A stretch of 37,941 bases of DNA. Source: an uncultured Prevotella sp. (GTDB lineage: Bacteria > Bacteroidota > Bacteroidia > Bacteroidales > Bacteroidaceae). The translations under genes were made by a program, and so were the position numbers. Below the pieces are notes generated by a model. The model was not told the DNA's origin, searched no databases, and worked only from the letters and a program-made list of their open reading frames with translations. This document shows, one piece after another, positions 25,537 through 33,129 of this stretch. The DNA lies in NCBI GenBank assembly GCA_900543585.1, contig UQRP01000025.1:1-37941 (forward strand). The letters are read 5' to 3'. Numbering within the stretch: the first letter of the stretch is position 1; the number at the start of each line of letters is the position of its first letter.

Positions 25537-26763
25537 TTAGAAAAAAATATAAGCGATAGCTATTGCCGCTATGACGCCGGCGAGGTCGGCGAGGAGGCCA
25601 CAGGCAACAGCATGGCGTGTGTACTTGATGTTTACAGAGCCGAAATAGACGGCCAATATATAAAAGGTGGTGTCGGTGGAGCCCTGGAAGATGCAGCTCA
25701 GTCGGCCTACGAAGGAATCGGGACCATAGTTTTTCATGGCTTCCAGCATCAGACCGCGGGCACCGCTACCGGAGAGCGGCTTCATGAACGCTGTGGGAAG
25801 GGCACCGACAAAGTCAGTATTCAACCCGCATTTAGCTACAAGCCACGAGATACCATTGATAAACATGTCCATGGCTCCCGAGGCTCTGAAAACGCCGACA
25901 GCAACGAGGATGGCAACGAGATAAGGAATGATACGTACCGCAGTTTGGAAACCTTCCTTAGCTCCCTCTATGAAAGCGTCATAGACATTGATTTTCTTCA
26001 GTAAGCCTGCCACGATGAAAGTGACGATGATGGAGAGCAGGATGACATTGCCCACCACACTCGTCACCATACCCATCGTATCCTTGTCCATATGGCTGAA
26101 ACCCCAGATAACAATACCTACAAAGGCGCAGAGACTGCCGAGAATGGCAAGCATAGACGGTTGCAGAAGATTGATGCGCTGCCACAGAGACGTGACAATG
26201 ATACCGAAGAGCGTGGCTACTGTCGTGGCCAAGAGAATGGGGATGAAGACATCGGTAGGTTGCTGGGCACCATAACTGGCACGGAATGCCAAGATGGTAG
26301 TCGGGATAATGGTGAGCCCCGAGGTGTTCAGCACAAGGAACATGATCATCGGATTCGTGGCCGTATCCTTCTTCGTATTCAGCTCCTGCATCTGTTGCAT
26401 AGCCTTGAGCCCCGTCGGCGTGGCTGCATTGTCCAGACCGAGCATGTTACTGGCTATGTTCATAAAGATAGAGCCCATGACGGGATGCCCTTTGGGGATG
26501 TCAGGGAAGAGCTTGGTAAAGACCGGACTCAGTATCTTTGCCAACACGTTGACAGCGCCGGCTTTCTCTCCGATTTTCATGATACCCAACCACAAGGCCA
26601 GAACACCGGTAAGACCGAGAGATGTCTCAAAAGCCGTCTTAGAGGTGTCAAAGGTGGAGTCCACAATCTTTTGAAAGATAGTGGTATCGCCCATCAGCAG
26701 TTGCACAACGGCAAAAAGAAAGGCGATGACGAAAAAGGCTATCCAAATATAATTCAGTACCAT
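25537..26763 (-). CDS. Fused SpmA-SpmB-like nucleoside-recognition (Gate) membrane protein
   Basis: The protein has 408 residues. The first half (about 1-200) resembles SpmA with LGLTGVLALWLGIMKIGEKA, MNIASNMLGLDNAATP and LNTSGLTIIPTTILAFR. The second half (about 240-408) resembles SpmB with a second Gate domain (AVRIIPYLVAILVAVGVFRAS, then PTAFMKPLSGSGARG and GSTDTTFYILAVYFG). In Bacillus these are two proteins required for spore core dehydration. This is not a spore former, so another envelope role is likely. It is followed at 3 bp by the flippase and has its own promoter box 8 bp before the ATG. Confidence 0.88.
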   Translation of the reverse strand: MVLNYIWIAFFVIAFLFAVVQLLMGDTTIFQKIVDSTFDTSKTAFETSLGLTGVLALWLGIMKIGEKAGAVNVLAKILSPVFTKLFPDIPKGHPVMGSIFMNIASNMLGLDNAATPTGLKAMQQMQELNTKKDTATNPMIMFLVLNTSGLTIIPTTILAFRASYGAQQPTDVFIPILLATTVATLFGIIVTSLWQRINLLQPSMLAILGSLCAFVGIVIWGFSHMDKDTMGMVTSVVGNVILLSIIVTFIVAGLLKKINVYDAFIEGAKEGFQTAVRIIPYLVAILVAVGVFRASGAMDMFINGISWLVAKCGLNTDFVGALPTAFMKPLSGSGARGLMLEAMKNYGPDSFVGRLSCIFQGSTDTTFYILAVYFGSVNIKYTRHAVACGLLADLAGVIAAIAIAYIFF

Positions 26764-26771
26764 AGTGGGTG

Positions 26772-26779
26772 CAAAGGTA
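26772..26779 (-). promoter_or_regulatory. -7 box directly before the SpmAB-like gene
   Basis: The minus strand reads TACCTTTG (TAnnTTTG). Only 8 bp separate it from the ATG at 26763, so the transcript would have a leader of 0-4 nt. Confidence 0.55.
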
Positions 26780-26833
26780 CTGAATTACTTTGAGCTTTTG
26801 GGGTAGAGATTTGAGAAAACTGATGACTTTTTG

Positions 26834-28078
26834 CTATTTATTGACGTTCACTCGCAAACCAATGTTCAAACTGAAACTGGTCTTGCGATCTTTATAGACA
26901 TTCTCTACGCTCGAATGGTTGTCGAAATGATAGCTCACGCCCGGCTCAGCATAGACGCTGAGGGACGGTGTGAAATGGTAGGCCGCACCGACAGCCGCCT
27001 TCACGGACCACTGTGGGCGTGATTCTTTCACCTTCACATCAGCATGTTCATCCATCGACCGCGTGCCCTTGACAAGTTTCTCCACTTCGCCGCCAGCAGT
27101 AGCATAGACTTCTGCCTTGCGAGATTGTACGAAACTATAGCTTGCCGAGAGCGGAATACCAACATAGTGCAGGTGCTGGGTCTCCTTGGGGCAATTATCC
27201 TCGGTAAACTCGGAAGAAAGGTAGCTGTAGGTCACACCTGAGTTGATGCTCCATCGATCATTGAGCCTGTAACCTACGCTGACACCCACCTTGACGGGCT
27301 GCTTATGGTTGGCTTTCCGCTCATGCTTTTTCGCCTCAACAAGTCCATTGCTGTTTCCCCCCGCCATGTCAAGGCTGTAGATACCATAGGGATTACCCTG
27401 TATTGCCACAGCGTCCAACGCCATCAGCTGCGGTGACATCCCGGTATCTGAGCCGCTTGCCGAACCGCCGTAATAAGCCGACATCGTCACCCCGCCACGC
27501 TTTGACGACCGACGTTTGTCAGCAGTATAGTCGTCGGCAGCAGACAGAGGATCACGGCGATAAGACCGTTGGCGCGCTTCAGGACGTGGTGACGCCGCAT
27601 TAGCTGTCGCCATGGCTACGACACTGGTACTATCCACGGAAGCGTCAGCTAACAGACTTTCTGCAGCTGGGATAGGAGATTCTAAAGTAGGATAGCCTTT
27701 TCCCGCCGTCATCCGGGCAGCCGTCTCTATAGCTTCCCGCAACGATGAAACGGGCGATTTCTGTATCTGAGAGGCCACCATCATCGTTTGGGAAGGCTGC
27801 CGCACAGACGTTCCAGTTTGGGAAGGCTGCCGTTTGGCGACAGAGCTGTTGTCCAAAGGTAGAAGCTGCCACACCACGGGAATAGCGAGAACGGCAACAG
27901 CAGCGGCAGCAGCCAGCCAACGGTATTGCCACAGCGACACCGTACGCGATATTCTGCCACCGGCTTCTAGACCACGACGCTGCATCTCCCGTTTGACATC
28001 GTCGAGGAGTCCGGCGGGAGCCTTAACCTCATGGTCTGACATCAGTCGTTGTATATCTTTTGTCCAGTCGTCGTTCAT
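26834..28078 (-). CDS. Inner-membrane-anchored protein with C-terminal outer-membrane beta-barrel, probable anti-sigma
   Basis: The protein has 414 residues. A cytoplasmic segment (1-48; MNDDWTKDIQRLMSDHEVKA) is followed by a transmembrane helix near 52-72, a long Ser/Thr/Ala/Gln-rich linker (about 75-225) and a C-terminal domain (about 230-414) of alternating amphipathic strands. These include VGVSVGYRLNDRWSINSGVT, LHYVGIPLSASYSF and AVGAAYHFTPSLSVYAEPG, ending in LNIGLRVNVNK. That domain fits an 8-stranded outer-membrane barrel of the PF13568 type. It overlaps the sigma-factor stop by 4 bp, the position of an anti-sigma factor. If both ends insert, one chain would span both membranes. No zinc motif is seen. 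Confidence 0.85.
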   Translation of the reverse strand: MNDDWTKDIQRLMSDHEVKAPAGLLDDVKREMQRRGLEAGGRISRTVSLWQYRWLAAAAAVAVLAIPVVWQLLPLDNSSVAKRQPSQTGTSVRQPSQTMMVASQIQKSPVSSLREAIETAARMTAGKGYPTLESPIPAAESLLADASVDSTSVVAMATANAASPRPEARQRSYRRDPLSAADDYTADKRRSSKRGGVTMSAYYGGSASGSDTGMSPQLMALDAVAIQGNPYGIYSLDMAGGNSNGLVEAKKHERKANHKQPVKVGVSVGYRLNDRWSINSGVTYSYLSSEFTEDNCPKETQHLHYVGIPLSASYSFVQSRKAEVYATAGGEVEKLVKGTRSMDEHADVKVKESRPQWSVKAAVGAAYHFTPSLSVYAEPGVSYHFDNHSSVENVYKDRKTSFSLNIGLRVNVNK

Positions 28079-28623
28079 AGCATTGCCTCCTTTCTCTTCC
28101 GTTTTAATATCTTTACTAACATGCTCTTAGCCCTGTGATATTGTGATGCCGATGTGTCGGGCTTGATATGGAGCATCTCTGCTATTTCTTTATGGCTCTT
28201 ACCCTCTATGGCAAATAGGTTGAAGACTGTCCGGTAGCCATCGGGCAGTTCTTGGATGGCTGCGGCTACGACATCGGCGGCCAGACCCTCGGTATTGGGC
28301 GGCTCTTCCGGGATATCAGGGACATCATCCTCGGTATCGACAAAAGACATTTTCTTCTTTGCCCGCAGAGACATCAGAGCCTCGTTGATGACGATGCGCG
28401 CCATCCAGGCTTTCAGCGACCCACGACCACGATACAGGAAAGAACCTATCGTAGTGAATATCTTGATGAAAGCCTCCTGCAATACGTCATGCAAATCGGC
28501 TTGTTGGGGGATATAACGGAAGCCGACACCGGTGAGGTAGTCGGCATAATGGGCATACAGCACATCCATAGCACGGGAATCACCCCGTTCAAAAAGCTGA
28601 AGGATGTGCTGTTCTATGTCCAT
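28075..28623 (-). CDS. ECF-type RNA polymerase sigma factor
   Basis: The protein has 182 residues. Region 2 is visible as YLTGVGFRYIPQQADLHDVL followed by QEAFIKIF (core binding and -10 recognition). Region 4 is ELPDGYRTVFNLFAIEGKSH followed by KEIAEMLHIKPDTSASQYHR, a helix-turn-helix for the -35 element. The linker is acidic (DTEDDVPDIPEEPPN). Its stop overlaps the ATG of the membrane/beta-barrel gene, implying coupled synthesis of sigma and its likely inhibitor. A NigD-like lipoprotein gene precedes it by 25 bp. The regulon is unknown; envelope stress is the plausible signal. Confidence 0.93.
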   Translation of the reverse strand: MDIEQHILQLFERGDSRAMDVLYAHYADYLTGVGFRYIPQQADLHDVLQEAFIKIFTTIGSFLYRGRGSLKAWMARIVINEALMSLRAKKKMSFVDTEDDVPDIPEEPPNTEGLAADVVAAAIQELPDGYRTVFNLFAIEGKSHKEIAEMLHIKPDTSASQYHRAKSMLVKILKRKRKEAML

Positions 28624-28648
28624 CTACTAAAAACTATCAACTAATCTG

Positions 28649-29335
28649 CTATTTCTTCAGATATTTGAATTTCACACTCTTCTCTCCCGAGAAAGCATTC
28701 CATTTCAACGTTATCTCTTTATATTTCCCGTCCGTAGCAGGCAGGTCTGAGAGCCGGAAAGCGATGATTCCATCGCCAACACTGCCCTGGTAATCGCCAT
28801 TGGCATCGTGGTAGAGTGTGATGGTATTGTCATCAGTCTTGACCAAGCGCAGGACGTGTCGTGCTGCCCCACCAAAATAGGTGCGGAAGTGGAGCGTCAG
28901 ATAGCCGTCCTCACAAACCGTTATCCAGTCGTTGATAATCTCCACGGGGTCAGTGCCATACACCTTGTCGGCATCGCTGACCAACGGTGACATATCTTTC
29001 GTGCGGACAGAGTCCAACACATGCACGTCAGCGTAGAGAGTGTCACGCTTGCCGATATTGCTGATATTGCCGATATTGGCAGCGACCAAGGCACGCACCT
29101 CCTTATCCCCGAAGGGATTTGCCTTGAGGTTATTGGGGACGATGACCACGGAGTCGTTGAGCTGCATGAAGAACTGGCCGTTGGCTGGATTGGTCTTCAG
29201 CGTGACGAGAGCGTTGGCACGGGGATAAGGGTTATAGATGTAATAGTTGTCATCGTCGTCATCACACGACTGCAAACCCAGAGCAGCGACAAAAGCCACT
29301 GCAAAAAATAACATTGACTTTAAAATCTTGTTCAT
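28649..29335 (-). CDS. NigD-like lipoprotein
   Basis: The protein has about 228 residues. A lipoprotein signal ends LGLQSC followed by DDDDDN, an acidic stretch typical of surface-exported Bacteroidetes lipoproteins. The rest is mostly beta (ARANALVTLKT-type strands, VCEDGYLTLHFRTYFGG, EITLKWNAFSGEKSVKFKYL), matching NigD-like N- and C-terminal domains. I start at the ATG at 29335 (MNKILKSMLFF); an in-frame ATG at 29365 adds ten residues that spoil the signal peptide. It precedes the ECF sigma gene by 25 bp, so it may be a target or input of that system. Function unknown. Confidence 0.82.
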   Translation of the reverse strand: MNKILKSMLFFAVAFVAALGLQSCDDDDDNYYIYNPYPRANALVTLKTNPANGQFFMQLNDSVVIVPNNLKANPFGDKEVRALVAANIGNISNIGKRDTLYADVHVLDSVRTKDMSPLVSDADKVYGTDPVEIINDWITVCEDGYLTLHFRTYFGGAARHVLRLVKTDDNTITLYHDANGDYQGSVGDGIIAFRLSDLPATDGKYKEITLKWNAFSGEKSVKFKYLKK

Positions 29336-29340
29336 ATCGT

Positions 29341-29413
29341 TTCCTTTCGCTATGACAACCGGCAACAGGCCGGATGCCGTTGGTTGTTTCTGTTATTGAA
29401 ATGCGGAAAGGAA
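29341..29413 (-). other. Large imperfect hairpin between LOG-family gene and NigD-like gene
   Basis: TTCCTTTCGC (29341-29350) can pair with GCGGAAAGGAA (29403-29413) with one bulge. Inside, ACAACC/GGTTGT and GGCA/TGCC stems add further pairing. It could be a weak terminator for the upstream gene or a leader structure of the NigD-like gene. No promoter box is seen in this gap. Confidence 0.4.
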
Positions 29414-29428
29414 GAGAACCTTGCACCG

Positions 29429-29959
29429 TCAGACCAACAATTTCTGCAAGTCGTCAAGATTGTCAGCCACCTGGATGTAGTCTGTCCACTTGCCACGGAT
29501 AAAATTGCGTTGCTGCATATCGTCGAGCATGGCAATGGTCTTGTCCCAGAAGCCGCTCATATTATACAAGACGACTTTCTTGTCGTGATAACCAATATTG
29601 TTGCTGGCCGCTATGGAGAATACTTCATCGAGAGTACCAATACCCCCGGGTAGTGCCACGCAGGCATCAGCCTGTGCCAGCATAAGGTCCTTACGGTCGC
29701 TGAGGTTGTCGCATGGTATCTCTACATCGAGATAGTCGGGACGCTGCCCGCTGTTGACAAGAATCTGAGGGATGACGCCGATAAGCATGCCACCGGCAGC
29801 ATGTACGGCCTGACCGACACAACGCATCAGACCACGGTCCTGACCACCATAGACAAGGGTATGACCATTGCGACCCATCCATGTGCCGAAAGCCTCGGCC
29901 AACTGGAAATATCCGGCATCAATATCATTGTTTGCCGAACAGAATACTGCTATCTTCAT
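29429..29959 (-). CDS. LOG-family (TIGR00730) Rossmann-fold nucleotide hydrolase
   Basis: The protein has 176 residues. The family motifs are GGQDRGLM (near 45) and PGGIGTLDEVF (near 105), which line the nucleotide site of LONELY GUY-type 5'-monophosphate phosphoribohydrolases. These cut AMP or modified AMP to base and ribose 5-phosphate. I use the ATG at 29959 (MKIAVFCSANNDIDAG); an in-frame ATG-like start at 29995 adds twelve residues upstream of the promoter box. Cytoplasmic; the physiological substrate in gut anaerobes is unknown. The gene is divergent from the RNA helicase. Confidence 0.92.
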   Translation of the reverse strand: MKIAVFCSANNDIDAGYFQLAEAFGTWMGRNGHTLVYGGQDRGLMRCVGQAVHAAGGMLIGVIPQILVNSGQRPDYLDVEIPCDNLSDRKDLMLAQADACVALPGGIGTLDEVFSIAASNNIGYHDKKVVLYNMSGFWDKTIAMLDDMQQRNFIRGKWTDYIQVADNLDDLQKLLV

Positions 29960-29980
29960 AGTATCAATATTATTATTCGG

Positions 29981-29988
29981 CAAAGGTA
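29981..29988 (-). promoter_or_regulatory. -7 promoter box for the LOG-family gene
   Basis: The minus strand reads TACCTTTG (TAnnTTTG), 21 bp before the ATG at 29959. It is the same octamer as the divergent helicase promoter and supports the 29959 start. Confidence 0.6.
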
Positions 29989-30053
29989 ACACCAAAAAAC
30001 CTAAAAAAGATGAAAAACACAGAATTTATCTGTGGCTTATAATATATAATGTG

Positions 30054-30061
30054 TACCTTTG
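30054..30061 (+). promoter_or_regulatory. -7 promoter box for the RNA helicase
   Basis: TACCTTTG matches TAnnTTTG. The predicted start near 30067 gives a leader of about 25 nt, rich in A and T and ending in a run of nine T before the start codon. Confidence 0.6.
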
Positions 30062-30092
30062 CAAATAATTACATATTATATTCTATTTTTTT

Positions 30093-31910
30093 TTGAAGAC
30101 ATTTGAAGAATTAGGCGTGAGCGAGCCTATCCGCCGCGCCATTGAAGAGTTAGGCTTCGAACAGCCGATGCCTGTTCAGGAGGAAGTAATCCCTTATTTA
30201 CTTGGTAATGGAAACGACGTCATAGCATTGGCACAGACCGGCACTGGCAAGACTGCCGCCTATGGCATTCCTGTCCTGCAGAAGACCGATGCCTCAAGCC
30301 ATGAGACACAAGCCTTGATACTGAGCCCCACACGCGAGCTCTGCTTGCAGATTGCCGACGACCTGAACTCGTTTGCAAAATACATTCCCGGACTGCATAT
30401 CATCCCCGTCTACGGCGGTGCCAGCATCGTCACACAAATCAATGAGCTGCGCCACGGACCGCAGATTATCGTTGCCACTCCCGGACGACTCATCGACCTC
30501 ATGGAGCGCGGAAAGGTGTCACTCGACAACATCCGCAACGTCGTCCTCGACGAAGCCGACGAGATGCTCAACATGGGATTCTCTGAGAGCATCAACACCA
30601 TCTTCGAGCACGTACCGCAGGACCGTAACACCCTTCTTTTCTCGGCTACCATGAGCAAGGAGATAGAGACCATAGCAAAGAGTTATCTCCATGACTACAA
30701 GGAGATTGTTGTGGGCTCACGCAACGAGGGCGCCGAGAATGTCAACCACATCTACTATCTTGTCAATGCCAAAGACAAATACTTGGCCCTGAAGCGTATC
30801 GTGGATTTCTATCCACGTATCTACGCCATCATCTTCTGCCGCACGAAGTTGGAGACGCAGGAGGTGGCCGACAAGCTCATCAAGGACGGCTACAACGCCG
30901 AGGCGCTCCACGGCGACCTGTCGCAACAGCAGCGCGACCTGACGATGCAGAAGTTCCGTCAGCATCTTGTACAGCTCCTCGTGGCCACCGACGTCGCCGC
31001 CCGAGGCCTCGATGTCGACGACCTTACCCATGTCATCAACTACGGACTGCCCGACGATGTGGAGAACTATACCCACCGCTCAGGGCGTACGGGACGCGCG
31101 GGCAAGAAAGGCACGAGCATCTCTATCATACATACACGGGAGAAGTTCAAGGTCAGAGCCATAGAGAAAGTTATCGGCAAGGAGTTCGTCGACGGCACGC
31201 TGCCCACACCGGAAGAGATATGCAAGAAGCAACTCTTCAAGGTAATGGACGACATCATGAAAACGGACGTCGACGAAGACCTCATCGCTCCCTATATGGA
31301 CGACATCAACCGCCAGTTCGAGTATATCGACAAGGAGGATATCATCAAGAAAATGGTGAGCAACACCTTCGGCCGCTTCCTGGACTACTACAAGAACGCG
31401 CCGGAGATTGTCAAGCCTTCTGCCAAGAGCCGCAGCAACGAGAGCGGGGACAGAAAACGAAGCAGCGCTCATGGAGACAGACAGCGCGGACCGCGCAAGG
31501 CTGAGAAGGGCTACCGACGGCTCTTCATCAACTTGGGCAAGGCCGACGGTTTCTATCCCGGTGAGGTGATGCAGTTTATCAACCGGCATATCCACGGGCC
31601 CAAGCAGGAGATAGGACACATCGACCTGCTGCAGAAGTTCTCCTACATAGAAGTGCCTGAACGCGATGCTGAGAAAGTGATGAGCGCCATCAACGGCACC
31701 CACTTTAAAGGCCGTGAGGTGCGCTGCAACGATGCCGACTCCACCCAGGAGGAGAGAGGCAGGAGAAACGGCTCGCCAAGAAAGGACAACGGCGGGCAGA
31801 AACGCCGCGGGCGCGACGACTGGAAAGCTCTGATGAACGGCAACTTTAAAGACGAGGAGCCGGACTTCTCGGAAGAGGGATGGGCACGACGATACCCAAA
31901 GAAGAAATAA
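30093..31910 (+). CDS. DEAD-box ATP-dependent RNA helicase, DeaD/CsdA-like
   Basis: The protein has 605 residues. Helicase motifs appear in order: Q motif (PMPVQEEVIP), I AQTGTGKT (47-54), Ia PTRELCLQ, II VVLDEADEM, III LLFSATMS, and in the second RecA domain VATDVAARGLDVDD (V) and HRSGRTGRAGKKG (VI). A DbpA-type RNA-binding domain follows (about 475-550; YRRLFINLGKADGFYPGEVM) and then a basic, arginine- and glycine-rich tail. It probably remodels rRNA or mRNA during ribosome assembly and cold growth. The start is TTG at 30093; no in-frame ATG exists between the promoter and this point. The thioredoxin-like gene follows after 34 bp. Confidence 0.95.
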   Translation: MKTFEELGVSEPIRRAIEELGFEQPMPVQEEVIPYLLGNGNDVIALAQTGTGKTAAYGIPVLQKTDASSHETQALILSPTRELCLQIADDLNSFAKYIPGLHIIPVYGGASIVTQINELRHGPQIIVATPGRLIDLMERGKVSLDNIRNVVLDEADEMLNMGFSESINTIFEHVPQDRNTLLFSATMSKEIETIAKSYLHDYKEIVVGSRNEGAENVNHIYYLVNAKDKYLALKRIVDFYPRIYAIIFCRTKLETQEVADKLIKDGYNAEALHGDLSQQQRDLTMQKFRQHLVQLLVATDVAARGLDVDDLTHVINYGLPDDVENYTHRSGRTGRAGKKGTSISIIHTREKFKVRAIEKVIGKEFVDGTLPTPEEICKKQLFKVMDDIMKTDVDEDLIAPYMDDINRQFEYIDKEDIIKKMVSNTFGRFLDYYKNAPEIVKPSAKSRSNESGDRKRSSAHGDRQRGPRKAEKGYRRLFINLGKADGFYPGEVMQFINRHIHGPKQEIGHIDLLQKFSYIEVPERDAEKVMSAINGTHFKGREVRCNDADSTQEERGRRNGSPRKDNGGQKRRGRDDWKALMNGNFKDEEPDFSEEGWARRYPKKK

Positions 31911-31944
31911 GCTGAACTAAAATTATATCCAAACAAAACAGACA

Positions 31945-33084
31945 ATGAAAAAGACCTTGTTTACACTTGTTGCCGCTGCAATGGCCGTACTCTCCAGCAG
32001 TGCTGCCAATGACGGCAACGTCACCTTCTCCGGCCAGCTGAAGGGATTGAAGGATACCCTTATCGTGTTCTCACCTGCCGGCCAAGGAGTCCACCGCGAC
32101 ACCGTCCTCACCAAGGATGGCAAATTCAACTTCACCGTCAACGTCTCTAAACCGGTTAACATCTATGCCTACACTCCCGGCACCGTCCGCCACGAGGAGC
32201 AGATAGGCTTCAAGGCCATCGCTGTACCTGGCGAGAAGGCCGAAATCAACGGCGACCTCGCCGCTGCATTCTACTACTCCGGAAGCAAGTTCTACCAGGA
32301 GTATAACGACGCCGACCGCGCCAACGAGGCTGCCAACAAGGCCTTCACCGACTTCTCCAACTCTTTGGAAGCCAGACTCACCAAAGGCGAGAGCCGCGAG
32401 ACCATCATGAAAGAGTATAACGAGAAAGCGCCGGCGCTGCAGGAGCAGGCTACAAAAGACATGATAGACTTCATCGCCAAGCATCCCGACTCTGAGGGCG
32501 CTGCCGCCTTCATCCCTGAGCTCGGCGACCTCGACGCCATGAAGAAAGCCGCTGCCGCACTCTCTGACAACATCAAGAACGGACGCATGCACGACTACTA
32601 CCAGAATGCCATCGACGAGGCCCAGCAGCAGGCTGATGCGGATGCTGCTGCCGCTAAGAAGCAGGCAGCAGGCGTCGTGGCACCCGACTTCACCCTTAAC
32701 GACCTCAACGGCAAGCCGCTCGCGCTGTCAAGTCTCAAAGGAAAATATGTCGTCCTCGACTTCTGGGGCACCTGGTGCGTATGGTGTGTGCGCGGTATCC
32801 CAAAGATGAAGGAATACTACAACAAGTACAAGGGCAAGTTTGAAATCCTGTCCATCGACTGTAACGACTCTCAGGAAAAGTGGAAAGCCGGTGTGAAGAA
32901 ATATGAGTTGCCCTGGCTGCATGTCTACCAGCCTGCCAAAGGTGACGTACAGACAACCGACCTCTACGCCATCCAGGGCTTCCCGACAAAGATTCTCATA
33001 GGCCCCGACGGCAAGATCATCAAGACCTATGTCGGTGAAGATCCCAGCTTCTACACCTTCTTAGACAAGACTTTCGGAAAATAA
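31945..33084 (+). CDS. TlpA/ResA-like thioredoxin-fold protein with DUF4369-type N-terminus
   Basis: The exported protein has 379 residues. A signal peptide covers 1-20 (ends SSSAAN). An N-terminal beta domain (about 22-115; VTFSGQLKGLKDTLIVF) resembles DUF4369. An Ala/Glu/Asp-rich helical middle (about 115-245) leads to a thioredoxin domain (about 248-379). The active site is WCVWC with Cys278 and Cys281, and the cis-proline loop is GFPTKILI. Such proteins reduce or isomerise disulfides in the periplasm, for example in apocytochrome c maturation. It lies 34 bp after the helicase gene, probably in one transcript, and ends in a strong terminator. Confidence 0.92.
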   Translation: MKKTLFTLVAAAMAVLSSSAANDGNVTFSGQLKGLKDTLIVFSPAGQGVHRDTVLTKDGKFNFTVNVSKPVNIYAYTPGTVRHEEQIGFKAIAVPGEKAEINGDLAAAFYYSGSKFYQEYNDADRANEAANKAFTDFSNSLEARLTKGESRETIMKEYNEKAPALQEQATKDMIDFIAKHPDSEGAAAFIPELGDLDAMKKAAAALSDNIKNGRMHDYYQNAIDEAQQQADADAAAAKKQAAGVVAPDFTLNDLNGKPLALSSLKGKYVVLDFWGTWCVWCVRGIPKMKEYYNKYKGKFEILSIDCNDSQEKWKAGVKKYELPWLHVYQPAKGDVQTTDLYAIQGFPTKILIGPDGKIIKTYVGEDPSFYTFLDKTFGK

Positions 33085-33090
33085 CTACAA

Positions 33091-33120
33091 AAAACGCTTG
33101 GCAAACCTGCCAAGCGTTTT
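33091..33120. terminator. Strong bidirectional terminator
   Basis: AAAACGCTTGGCA (33091-33103) pairs perfectly with TGCCAAGCGTTTT (33108-33120) around a 4-nt loop, with T7 on the plus side and A-rich sequence on the other. It ends the thioredoxin gene and the convergent regulator gene. Confidence 0.94.
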
Positions 33121-33129
33121 TTTGTGTTT

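Noticed and set aside
24748..26004. 418-codon open frame on the plus strand
   Set aside because: Antisense to the flippase and SpmAB-like genes and crossing their junction; composition is that of a shadow frame (His/Glu/Asp-rich, no membrane segments).
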